Assembly: GCA_934630975.1 (NCBI GenBank)
Contig: CAKTXH010000006.1
Location: 1-43,851, forward strand
Length of the DNA: 43,851 bases
DNA from: an uncultured Clostridia bacterium
GTDB lineage: Bacteria; Bacillota; Clostridia; Christensenellales; Aristaeellaceae
Reading direction: 5' to 3'
This document shows positions 7,949 to 15,290 of the stretch, piece by piece. The first letter of the stretch is position 1; every line of letters begins with the position of its first letter. The position numbers and the translations under genes are program-made. Below the pieces are notes generated by a model. It searched no databases. It had not been told where the DNA came from and saw nothing but the letters and a program-made list of their open reading frames with translations.

Positions 7949-9057
7949 GCGTTTACGTAGACGCGCGGCACACGCTTGCTCGGCGAACAGAGCACCTCAT
8001 AGCTGATCGTGCCCAGCCACGCGGCCATCTCCTCCGCGTCGATCCGTTCGTCCCCCTGCCGCCCGAGCAGCACCACCTCGTCGCCAACCTGCGCGCCGGG
8101 GATATCCGTCACATCCACCATCAGTTGATCCATGCATACGCGCCCCAGAATCGGCGCGCGATGGCCGCGCACGAGCACGCATCCCTTGCCGGAAATGCCC
8201 CGGCGGTAGCCGTCCGCATAGCCGACGGGCACGGTCATCACGACCGTCGGCCGCCTGGCCTCGAACGTGCCGCCGTAGCTCACGCGGTCGCCCGGCGCAA
8301 TCGTCTTGACGTATACGCCGCGCGTCACCCAGCGCATGGCGGGCTGCAAATCCTTCGCCTCCGGCACGGGCGGATAGCCGTAGAGCGCCAGCCCACCGCG
8401 CACCATGTCCGCATGCAGTTGCGGATAGCGGAAGATGCTCGCGGTGTTCGCGCCGTGGCAGGTGATTTTGCCGGGGTGCACCGCTTTAATCGCCTTGCAG
8501 AGTGCTTCAAACCGTGCAATCTGCCTGAGCGTCCCGGTGGAATCGTCCTCGTCGGCGGTCGCCATGTGCGTAAAGCACCCGGTCAGTTCAATGCCCGGCA
8601 GGCTGTCGATCAGCCGCGTCAGCGCCTGCGCCTCTTCCTCCGTGCGCACGCCGATGCGGTTCATGCCCGTGTCCAGCTTGAGGTGCGCCTGCGCGGGCTT
8701 GCCGAGCTTCTGCCCCGCCTGCGCCAGCGCGCGGATGCGGCTCTCGTCAAAGACCACCTGCGTCAGATCGTTCTGCACGACGGCCTCCGCCGCGCTCTCC
8801 TCGATGCCGCCGAGCACGAGAATCGGCGCGGTTATTCCCGCCCCGCGCAGCTCGATTCCCTCCTCCGGGATGGCGACGGCCAGCATATCCGCGCCCGCTT
8901 CCAGCGCCGCCTTCGCGACGGGAACCGCCCCGTGGCCGTAAGCGTCCGCTTTCACGACGGCCAAAAACTTTGCGCCGCCCGCAATATGGCTTTTCATCAC
9001 GCCGACGTTATGGCGGATCGCCGCCAGATCAATTTCGCAAAAATTGTATCGCTGCAT
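7945..9057 (-). CDS. alr: Alanine racemase
   Basis: 370 residues. This PLP enzyme interconverts L- and D-alanine to supply peptidoglycan precursors. The PLP lysine is K36 in AVVKADAYGHG, and the second catalytic base is Y261 in RVSYGGTFEA. Also typical are KLDTGMNRIG, the GGLALYGYPP loop, and the C-terminal beta domain with GRVCMDQLMVDVT. First gene of an operon with the cyclo-ligase and a membrane protein. It is divergent from the YkvI-like gene. Confidence 0.97.
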   Translation of the reverse strand: MQRYNFCEIDLAAIRHNVGVMKSHIAGGAKFLAVVKADAYGHGAVPVAKAALEAGADMLAVAIPEEGIELRGAGITAPILVLGGIEESAAEAVVQNDLTQVVFDESRIRALAQAGQKLGKPAQAHLKLDTGMNRIGVRTEEEAQALTRLIDSLPGIELTGCFTHMATADEDDSTGTLRQIARFEALCKAIKAVHPGKITCHGANTASIFRYPQLHADMVRGGLALYGYPPVPEAKDLQPAMRWVTRGVYVKTIAPGDRVSYGGTFEARRPTVVMTVPVGYADGYRRGISGKGCVLVRGHRAPILGRVCMDQLMVDVTDIPGAQVGDEVVLLGRQGDERIDAEEMAAWLGTISYEVLCSPSKRVPRVYVNA

Positions 9058-9090
9058 GGTTTTTTCCGGCTTTCTTTGTAGATTGGGTTT

Positions 9091-9119
9091 ATTATACCGC
9101 GAACGGCCCCAAAAAGAAA
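9091..9119 (-). promoter_or_regulatory. Probable promoter of the alr operon
   Basis: Minus strand TATAAT (9096-9091), 34 bases before the alr ATG. The box 17 bases upstream, TTTCTT (9119-9114), is a weak -35. Confidence 0.5.
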
Positions 9120-9188
9120 GACATGCCTTCTTTTTTCCCGCTTTCCCTCATACCTATGACCGCAAGTCGTAAAACGGGAGGGCTTTTT

Positions 9189-10214
9189 ATGGATATCCTC
9201 TGCTGTGCGCTGGCGCTGCTGGGCGGCATTGTCGGCGCGGGCTTCGCTTCCGGCCGGGAAATCGTGCGCTTTTTCGCCGCGCACGGCGCGATGGGCTTCG
9301 TCGCCATCGTCTCTGCCCTGGCGGCGCTGTCCGCGCTGCTCGTCGTTCTGCCCGAGCGTCTGCTTTCCTGCGGGCAGAGCGGCCTGTCCGGGCTGTGCGC
9401 CGCGCGTTTCGGTCCGCGCGTCGGCGGGGTCTGCGCGGCGCTGTTTTTCCTGCTCTCCGCCGTCACGGGCGGCGCGATGCTGGCGGCCTGCGCGGAACTG
9501 AGCGCGCTGGTGCTGCCGATCCGCCCGGCCTATGCCGTCGGCTTCGGCTTTACGCTGCTCCTCGCCGTGCTGCTCGCCGCGTTTGAAGCGCGCGGGCTGG
9601 CGCTGGTCGGCGGCGCGCTCTGCGCCCTTCTGCCCGTTCTGCTCATCCGGCTGATGCTTCTGCCGGAGGGCGAAGCCTGCTTTTTCCCGGCAGGCCCGCC
9701 CGATCTCGTCCTCCGCGCCGCGCTGGACGGCGCGCTTTACGCCGCGCTCAATACCGCCATGATGGCGGGCGCGCTGCCGATGCTGCTCGCGCTCTCCCCG
9801 CGGAAGCGCCGCGCCTGCGCCGCGCTGCTCGCCCTGCTCTTCGGGCTGATGCTGACGCTGGGGATGCTCGTCTGCCAAAAGCACTTCCAAAGCGTCGCCA
9901 TGCAGCCGCTTCCCTTCGTCTGGCTGAGCCGCAGCCTCGGCGCGGGCGGGTATCTGCTCGTCGCCCTCTGCCTGTATGCTGCGGCGCTGTCCACGCTCTG
10001 CGCCATGCTCTGCGCAGCGGCGAACCTCCTGCCGCGCGCGCTGTCCGGCGGCGGGCGGCTGGCGCTTTCCGCGCTGCTCTGCGCCGTGCTGGCGCTCATC
10101 GGTTTCGGGCGCATCGTGCAAAGCGGCTACCCCGTTTTAGGCGCGCTGTGCGCGGCGCTGCTGCTTCTGCTCTGCCTGCCCGCGCGTCAGGAGGCGAGCA
10201 TATCCGCCAAATAG
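9189..10214 (+). CDS. YkvI-like polytopic membrane transporter
   Basis: 341 residues with about ten hydrophobic helices, very rich in Ala and Leu. It begins MDILCCALALLGGIVGAGFASGREIVRFF. The G-x-x-V-G-A-G-F-A-S-G-x-E signature in the first helix is shared with YkvI-type proteins of the APC/LeuT-like superfamily, whose substrate is unknown. The ATG at 9189 follows GGGAGGG by six bases; earlier in-frame starts lack such a site. Its last 28 bases overlap the convergent lipoprotein gene. Confidence 0.8.
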   Translation: MDILCCALALLGGIVGAGFASGREIVRFFAAHGAMGFVAIVSALAALSALLVVLPERLLSCGQSGLSGLCAARFGPRVGGVCAALFFLLSAVTGGAMLAACAELSALVLPIRPAYAVGFGFTLLLAVLLAAFEARGLALVGGALCALLPVLLIRLMLLPEGEACFFPAGPPDLVLRAALDGALYAALNTAMMAGALPMLLALSPRKRRACAALLALLFGLMLTLGMLVCQKHFQSVAMQPLPFVWLSRSLGAGGYLLVALCLYAAALSTLCAMLCAAANLLPRALSGGGRLALSALLCAVLALIGFGRIVQSGYPVLGALCAALLLLLCLPARQEASISAK

Positions 10215-11599
10215 CCGCTCCAATCGCTCCCGGTCGCTTCCCGAAGCGCGCTTTCCAGCGCCTCCAGCGTGCCCACGCCGCCCGCGTTTTGGGCGATATA
10301 GGCTTGCAGCGCGCGGATAAACGCTTCCTGCCCGACGGCCTGTTCGACGCCCATCAGGCCCGCCGCGCCCGCGTCGCGCAGCACCTGCGTCATCTCGCCG
10401 TCGCCGCCGAAATGCTCCGTCGATGCGCCGACGACCACGCCGTGCGGCCGCGTCAGCCGGGTCGCGATTTCGATTTCGTCGTAGAATCGCTTTTCATAGG
10501 CCGCGTCGCCCTCCCGCTGGCGGTACGCCATCAGCTCGACGCACGAGGCCAGCGTTTCGCTCAGCCACGGCGCGTTCCACGGGTCGTTTTCCACCTGAAC
10601 GCCGAAAATCTGCCGGGCGCAAAGCCGCGTCGCCTGCGCGCGCAGTTCGTCCGTCTGGACGTCCGCATCGACGGCAATCAGCGCCGAGCCGACAGCGCCG
10701 TCCGTATGCCCTGTCTTCGCCTGCACCACCGTCAGCGACGGGAATGGATAGCTGAAACCCAGCTTCTGGATGTCCTCCAGCGCGTCCTTCGCCGCGTCCA
10801 GCAGCCGCGACGCGGTGCGCGCGTTTTCCGCGAGCGCCGTCACCAGCACATCGCCGACCGCCGCCTGCCGCATCGCGCCTTCCGTGCGCAGGGCAAGGGA
10901 AATCTCCCGCGCGCCGGAAAGCTGCATCGTCAGCGTTTTCGTGCCGTCGCCGTTGTCCGTTTCGCCGACCCACGCGCCGCCGAACGCCGCCAGCACGCCC
11001 TTGGGCACGGTCAGCGCCAGCTGGATATCCGCCGCCTGCCCGTAACTCGTTTCGGCCAGCTCGTCATATTCGTCCGTGCGCCACGCGCCGTTTTCCCACA
11101 TTGCCGGCATCGGCAGCGCGCCGATGAGCAGCGCGCTGTCATCCGTACGGCCGATGACGCTTTCCCCGCGCGGCACAATCAGGGAGACGTGCCAACTGAT
11201 CTCCAGCGTTTCGCCCGCGCGCCACGGCGTTTGGATGCGCCAGACGGAGGGATCGCCGCTGTCCATGCCGATGGCGGCGCTTTCGCCGTTCACCGTCGCG
11301 CCGGAGAGCGTCATGCTCCCCTGCTGAATCGCGTTCGGGTACGCGCGCAGCACGATTTCCGAAAGATCTCCGCCCGTGCGGTTGGTCGCCGTCAGGTACA
11401 TGTCGCCCTTCACCGTGCGCAGATCCTCGGTCACCTTCGCGCTGACGCTCATGAAATCCCGCTCGGCGCTCGGCGCAAGCGCCGGTTCGTTCATCATCAC
11501 GGCCTTCGGCATGCGGCTGAGGGCGAACGCGCAGCCCGCCGCCAGCAGGATGAGCAGCGCCGTCAACAGCAGCGCGTTTTTTCGTGAAAAGAGCTTCAT
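10187..11599 (-). CDS. Lipoprotein with M1-aminopeptidase-like fold, zinc site lost (predicted pseudoenzyme)
   Basis: 470 residues. A signal peptide (1-22) ends in the lipobox LAAGC with Cys23 as the lipid anchor, so it is probably outside the membrane. The middle resembles the N-terminal beta domain of M1 peptidases. Residues 330-360, QIFGVQVENDPWNAPWLSE and onward, match the segment following HExxH in Firmicutes M1 enzymes. The HExxH position reads R325-L-C-A-R329. The third zinc ligand, E348, is kept at the expected 18-residue spacing. The GAMEN-like loop reads GAVGS (301-305). It is therefore unlikely to be a zinc peptidase and may bind peptides or act as a scaffold. The ATG at 11599 has AGGGAGG six bases upstream. 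It follows the zinc-ribbon gene on the same strand after a terminator-like hairpin. Confidence 0.75.
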   Translation of the reverse strand: MKLFSRKNALLLTALLILLAAGCAFALSRMPKAVMMNEPALAPSAERDFMSVSAKVTEDLRTVKGDMYLTATNRTGGDLSEIVLRAYPNAIQQGSMTLSGATVNGESAAIGMDSGDPSVWRIQTPWRAGETLEISWHVSLIVPRGESVIGRTDDSALLIGALPMPAMWENGAWRTDEYDELAETSYGQAADIQLALTVPKGVLAAFGGAWVGETDNGDGTKTLTMQLSGAREISLALRTEGAMRQAAVGDVLVTALAENARTASRLLDAAKDALEDIQKLGFSYPFPSLTVVQAKTGHTDGAVGSALIAVDADVQTDELRAQATRLCARQIFGVQVENDPWNAPWLSETLASCVELMAYRQREGDAAYEKRFYDEIEIATRLTRPHGVVVGASTEHFGGDGEMTQVLRDAGAAGLMGVEQAVGQEAFIRALQAYIAQNAGGVGTLEALESALREATGSDWSGYLADMLAS

Positions 11600-11623
11600 T
11601 GCAAACCTCCCTGTGAACGCCAA

Positions 11624-11653
11624 AAGGCGGGCAGCAATTTTGCCGTCCGCCTT
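11624..11653 (-). terminator. Terminator-like hairpin between the zinc-ribbon gene and the M1-like gene
   Basis: Minus strand arms AAGGCGG/CCGCCTT, extended inside by further pairing (ACGGCA/TGCTGC with mismatches), then TTTT. It may terminate most transcripts after the zinc-ribbon gene or attenuate read-through into the lipoprotein. Confidence 0.6.
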
Positions 11654-11659
11654 CGTATG

Positions 11660-12076
11660 TTACGCCTTTTTATCGAATTTCGTCCCGCAGCTCTTGCAGG
11701 TGATGGTCACGTTGCCCACGCCGCGCGGCACGCGCAGGCGCTGCTTGCACTTCGGGCAGGTGAAATAGCGGTACTTCTTGCCGTTTTTCACCCGGTTGAG
11801 CCACTCCGTAATGCCGCGGCGAACGCCCTCGGTCTTGCTCAGATAGACCTCGTTCTCGTGCGCCCGGCGGTACCTGTCCTTGCTGAGCATGCGGAAAAAC
11901 GCCCAGATCAGCAGCGCGTCGGAAAGCACCATCGCGACCATCCGCGCGCCGAAGAACGAACCCAGAATCGAAATCACCAGCGCCGCAATCACCTGCGCCA
12001 TGCTGAGCTGATCCGCGCCGTAACGCCCGCTCATAAACCTTGCAAAAGAAGCGCGCACTTTATCCAAGAAACTCAT
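11660..12076 (-). CDS. Membrane protein with C-terminal zinc ribbon
   Basis: 138 residues. Two hydrophobic stretches (about 26-45 and 46-63) are followed by a charged segment and a C-terminal zinc ribbon, FTCPKCKQRLRVPRG...ITCKSCGTKF. Its two CxxC pairs are the probable zinc ligands. The topology suggests a small membrane-anchored protein with a cytoplasmic ribbon, a type frequent in Clostridia. Partner and function are unknown. The ATG at 12076 has GGGAGG upstream and a near-consensus promoter at 12111-12139. Confidence 0.8.
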   Translation of the reverse strand: MSFLDKVRASFARFMSGRYGADQLSMAQVIAALVISILGSFFGARMVAMVLSDALLIWAFFRMLSKDRYRRAHENEVYLSKTEGVRRGITEWLNRVKNGKKYRYFTCPKCKQRLRVPRGVGNVTITCKSCGTKFDKKA

Positions 12077-12110
12077 GTTTCAAAACCTCCCGTGTATGGA
12101 ATATGAAACA

Positions 12111-12139
12111 AGCATACGCCAACGCGGCGCGCCTGTCAA
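12111..12139 (-). promoter_or_regulatory. Sigma-A promoter of the zinc-ribbon gene
   Basis: Minus strand consensus TTGACA (12139-12134), 17-base spacer, TATGCT (12116-12111), about 35 bases before the ATG. Confidence 0.75.
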
Positions 12140-12160
12140 CTCCTTTTGCGCGCGGGTCAC

Positions 12161-12943
12161 TCACAGGCGGAGACGATCCTCGTGCAGCGCGCCGAACGGC
12201 TCAAGCTCTTTCATCGCCAAATCCCACTGCGCCGGATTGCGGATTTCCTCCGGCTCGTGCGCGTCCAGCCCGATCAGCACGCGCACGCCCTCCTGACGCA
12301 CAATCTCGAAAAATTTCGCGTCGGGATAGCTCTTCCTGTGCGTAATCGGCGAAAGGAAACGGTCGTGCAGGTTGTACTCCATCGGGATATCCAGCGCCTT
12401 GCACGCCTGACACAGCTCTTTCGCCGCCGCGCGCCCGTTTTCGTCAAACGGCTTGCCGTAGTCGCGCATGAACAGATCCGGGTGCGCCAGATAGGCGAAC
12501 AGCCCCGTCTCCAAACCCTTCATCGCCGAATCCACGTAGCGGCGCAGTTCGTCCGCCGTGCGCGTGTTGCCGAAATAGAAGCCGTGCTCGTCGTCGTGCT
12601 CGTAATGGTTGCCCAGAATCAGATAATCCAGCCCGTTTTCCGCCTTCATATCCGCCAGCCAGTTCATGTAATCCGGGAAGTATTCGCACTCAAAGCCGGT
12701 CAGAATGTGAATCTTGTCCTTGTAGCGCTCAGCCAGCGCGCGGACGCTCGCCAGATAGCCCGGCATCTGATCCACGCGCATGCGGACGCTGGGATGGGTG
12801 AACCCGTCCTTGTACGGCCACGGCACATGATCCGAAAAGCCCAGCTCGTCAAACCCCCGCTCGATGGCGGCCAATACGTATTCCTCGTCCGTGCCCGTCG
12901 CGTGGCCGCAGCGCGTCGTATGCGTGTGATAATTTGCTTTCAT
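12161..12943 (-). CDS. PHP-domain phosphatase, histidinol-phosphatase (HisK) type
   Basis: 260 residues. The PHP metal-binding signature is at the very start: MKANYHTHTTRCGHA. Further conserved pieces are LGFSDHVPWPY, LTGFECEYF, LGNHYEHDDE, LAHPDLF and the C-terminal IGLDAHEPEEI, which supply the remaining His/Asp ligands. Relatives hydrolyse histidinol phosphate, but many homologues outside his operons have unassigned phosphoester substrates. It starts one base after the stop of the amino-acid kinase gene, so the two are co-translated. No his genes are in the window. Confidence 0.87.
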   Translation of the reverse strand: MKANYHTHTTRCGHATGTDEEYVLAAIERGFDELGFSDHVPWPYKDGFTHPSVRMRVDQMPGYLASVRALAERYKDKIHILTGFECEYFPDYMNWLADMKAENGLDYLILGNHYEHDDEHGFYFGNTRTADELRRYVDSAMKGLETGLFAYLAHPDLFMRDYGKPFDENGRAAAKELCQACKALDIPMEYNLHDRFLSPITHRKSYPDAKFFEIVRQEGVRVLIGLDAHEPEEIRNPAQWDLAMKELEPFGALHEDRLRL

Positions 12944-12944
12944 T

Positions 12945-13769
12945 TTACACCAACCCAATCCTCGTGCAGGCCACGCGGCCTTCCACCAAATCGCTGATGC
13001 GGTGGCGGCCATGACCGATGATCACCGTCGTGCCGCGCATCGCCGGACCGAGCGCATATTCCAGCTTGGCGTGCGCGCCGTTCGCGCCCGCGCGGGAAGC
13101 GCCCATGCAGTGCGTCTGCAATTCGCGGATTTTGCGCTCCATCTCCTCCGGCGTTTTGGCCAGCACGTCGCGTATCAGCGTCGCCGGGTCTTTCGGGTCG
13201 GCATAAATGCCCTCCGTCGAAGTCATGATCAACAGCGTTTTCGTCGTCACCAGCCCCGCAATGACCGCCGCCGTCTCGTCGTTATCCACGCACTCGTGCA
13301 CCTCGCGGTGCTCGCGCCGCAGGTTGGAAAGCTCCCACTTGCGGTTCTCCTCGTCGGAAACCGGGTCGTTGTAGTTGACAATCGGAATTGCGCCCTGCTC
13401 CTTCGCGCGCAGAAACAGCTTGCGGATGTGTTCGCGCTTCTCCGGGTCGTTGAAATGCTGGTGCTCCACCAGCACCTGACGGACGGAATACTCCTGCCGG
13501 ATGAAGTGGCGGTACTGCTCCATCAGGATGCTCTGCCCCTGCGCCGCGTAATCCGTCTTGGCGTCCACGCTGTCGCAGGTCAGCTCGTGCCCCGTGCGCT
13601 TGATGTAATCCAGGCGGCCGATCTCAGCCGCGCCGCTCGTCACCCAGATCATGCCGGGCTTGAGTTCGCTGCCCAGCCGGGAAAAAATGTTGTAATCAAT
13701 GTCGGCGTCCTCGCGGCGGATCAGCGCCATCGAGCCGATCTTGCCGACCATGTCAAAATCGTATTGCAT
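12945..13769 (-). CDS. Amino-acid kinase family protein, glutamate-5-kinase-like, specificity unknown
   Basis: 274 residues. The kinase core is recognisable: KIGSMAL near the start (phosphate loop), WVTSGAAEIG (42-51), AIPIVNYNDPVSDEE (127-141) and DNDETAAVIAGLVTTKTLLIM (162-182), followed by TSTEGIYADPKDP. This order is that of glutamate 5-kinase. The usual GTGGMxTK segment is replaced by MGASRAGANGAHAK (222-235), and there is no PUA domain and no proA nearby. It may phosphorylate another carboxylate or act differently. The ATG at 13769 has GAAGGAAAG upstream; an extension into the neighbouring repeat is unlikely. Its partner is the PHP phosphatase one base downstream. Confidence 0.75.
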   Translation of the reverse strand: MQYDFDMVGKIGSMALIRREDADIDYNIFSRLGSELKPGMIWVTSGAAEIGRLDYIKRTGHELTCDSVDAKTDYAAQGQSILMEQYRHFIRQEYSVRQVLVEHQHFNDPEKREHIRKLFLRAKEQGAIPIVNYNDPVSDEENRKWELSNLRREHREVHECVDNDETAAVIAGLVTTKTLLIMTSTEGIYADPKDPATLIRDVLAKTPEEMERKIRELQTHCMGASRAGANGAHAKLEYALGPAMRGTTVIIGHGRHRISDLVEGRVACTRIGLV

Positions 13770-13797
13770 ACTCTTTCCTTCTTTTGGCGTACTTTTT

Positions 13798-13922
13798 ACC
13801 CTTCCACCGCCTGCGGGCGGTCTCCCTCCCCTTAAAAGGGGAGGTTTCTCAGGGGAATCTTCAAACAAGCCCCCAACCTCCCCTTGAAAGGGGAGGGGGA
13901 CCGCGTGAGCGGTGGAAGGGTG
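13798..13922. repeat. MITE-like inverted-repeat element
   Basis: About 125 bases filling the gap between rlmH and the amino-acid kinase. The two ends, about 47 bases each (13798-13844 and 13876-13922), are inverted copies. Each has CCCTTCCACCGC, a short hairpin to GCGGTC, then CCTCCCCTT pairing with AAGGGGAGG. The arms differ only in hairpin loops and one or two bases. The spacer is about 30 bases. There is no coding capacity and no obvious target duplication. Palindromic elements of this look are frequent in gut Bacillota. Confidence 0.8.
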
Positions 13923-13926
13923 ATCT

Positions 13927-14403
13927 TTACTTATGATACCTCTCCCCCGCCGCGATCTTCATCGCGCGGTAGGTCTGCTCCAGCAGCATCACGCGCGCCA
14001 ACTGGTGCGGAAACGTCATCGGGGAAAACGACAGCTTGAAATTCGCCCGCGCGACCACCTGCGTCGAAAGCCCCAGCGACCCGCCGATGACGAACACCAC
14101 CCGCCGCCCGGTGTCGCCCATCTGCGTCAGCTTTTCGGAAAGCTGCACGGAATCGAGCTGCTTCCCGCCGATGCACAGGGCGACCACGATATCGTCCTCG
14201 CGCACCTTCTGCAAAATCGCCCGGCCTTCCTTTTCGCAGATCTGCGCCTCGACGGCGGACGAGCTGTTCGCCGGTTCGGGCAGGTCGGGCAGCTCGATCT
14301 CCTCGAACTTTCCGAAGCGCGAAAGCCGCTTTTCGTATTCGTTCGCCGCGTCGCGCCAGTATTTTTCCTTCAAGCGCCCCATGCAGATCAGCGCCATGTT
14401 CAC
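13927..14403 (-). CDS. rlmH: 23S rRNA (pseudouridine(1915)-N3)-methyltransferase
   Basis: 158 residues, the normal size for this SPOUT-fold enzyme, which methylates pseudouridine 1915 in helix 69 of 23S rRNA. Signatures are GRLKEKYW near the start, VFVIGGSLGLS (SAM-binding knot) and the tail FPHQLARVMLLEQTYRAMKI...RYHK. I chose the GTG at 14403. It makes the N-terminus (MNMALICMGRLKEKYW) align residue for residue with other RlmH proteins, and it overlaps the upstream stop as GTGA. An ATG two codons later is the alternative. Confidence 0.95.
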   Translation of the reverse strand: MNMALICMGRLKEKYWRDAANEYEKRLSRFGKFEEIELPDLPEPANSSSAVEAQICEKEGRAILQKVREDDIVVALCIGGKQLDSVQLSEKLTQMGDTGRRVVFVIGGSLGLSTQVVARANFKLSFSPMTFPHQLARVMLLEQTYRAMKIAAGERYHK

Positions 14404-15290
14404 GGTTTCGTCACCCCCGTTATGATCACGGCGGCGATCACCGCCAGCACGGATACGGCCACTTTGGCGATTTCCCGCCCGTTCAGCGCCCCGCCCCAAT
14501 CGACCGGCGCGCGGTTCGCCCGGGCGAGATACACCCGCGCAACCATCGCAAAGCAGAGCGCCGCGCTCAGCAGCCCCAGCGCGCAGAAGAGCAGCGAGCT
14601 GCCGCCCAGCGAAACGCCCGAAAAACCGATCATCAGCACCGCCGCGTTATAGCACCCGTGCATCAGCATCGGCGCGAGAATCGACCCGGTTCGCCGCGCC
14701 ATCAGCCCCAGCAGACAGCCGAAAAGAAACCTCGGCAGAAACGCCGCGTCCACGCCGTGCGCCGCCGCGAACAGCAGCGCCGCCGCCGCGACAGCCTTGC
14801 CACTGCCCGCCCTGGCGAACGCGCCCATCAGGTAGCCGCGGAAAAACAGCTCCTCGCAAATCGGCGCGAGCAGCGCGCTTTGCAGCAGCATCGGCAGAAA
14901 CAGAGCCGAATCCGGCGCGGAAGATGCCGTCTGCGCCAGCTCCACGCCGCACAGCCGCAGCGCCGCGCCCGGCAGCTCAGCCAAAAGCGCCGCCGGGCCG
15001 ACGAACAGCGCGCCCGCCGCTGCCAGACAGAGCACGTGCTGCGCGCTCAGCGCCCGAAGCGCAAGCATCTGATGCTGGTCGCCATCCAGCAGGAACAGCC
15101 CCGCCAGCGCGGGCAGCAGGAAACACAGCAGCGTGCCCGCCGTCGAAAGCGCCACGGCGGATAAGCCCGATACCCGAAGCGCCGTCCCCAGCAGGCGAAT
15201 CAGAACCAGCCCCGCCAGCGAGGCGAGGCTCAAAAAAAGCGCGACGCGCGTGCGCACACGCCGCCGCGCCCTGCTTTTCTCACCCATCAT
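14400..15290 (-). CDS. CPBP-family intramembrane glutamic endopeptidase
   Basis: 296 residues with about eight hydrophobic helices. The catalytic motifs of the CAAX-protease/bacteriocin-processing family are present: EELFFRG with E146, E147 and R151, the second-motif histidine H178 in FAAAHGVDAAF, and H211/N215 in MHGCYNAA. Members cleave substrates inside the membrane; some process prenylated proteins or bacteriocins, others have unknown targets. The start overlaps the upstream GT2-GtrA stop by four bases (ATGA) and the end overlaps rlmH by four bases, so the three genes are coupled. Confidence 0.9.
   Translation of the reverse strand: MMGEKSRARRRVRTRVALFLSLASLAGLVLIRLLGTALRVSGLSAVALSTAGTLLCFLLPALAGLFLLDGDQHQMLALRALSAQHVLCLAAAGALFVGPAALLAELPGAALRLCGVELAQTASSAPDSALFLPMLLQSALLAPICEELFFRGYLMGAFARAGSGKAVAAAALLFAAAHGVDAAFLPRFLFGCLLGLMARRTGSILAPMLMHGCYNAAVLMIGFSGVSLGGSSLLFCALGLLSAALCFAMVARVYLARANRAPVDWGGALNGREIAKVAVSVLAVIAAVIITGVTKP

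Noticed and set aside
13770..13868. Upstream in-frame extension of the amino-acid kinase
   Set aside because: The added residues would be encoded by the inverted-repeat element, and the ribosome binding site favours the ATG at 13769.
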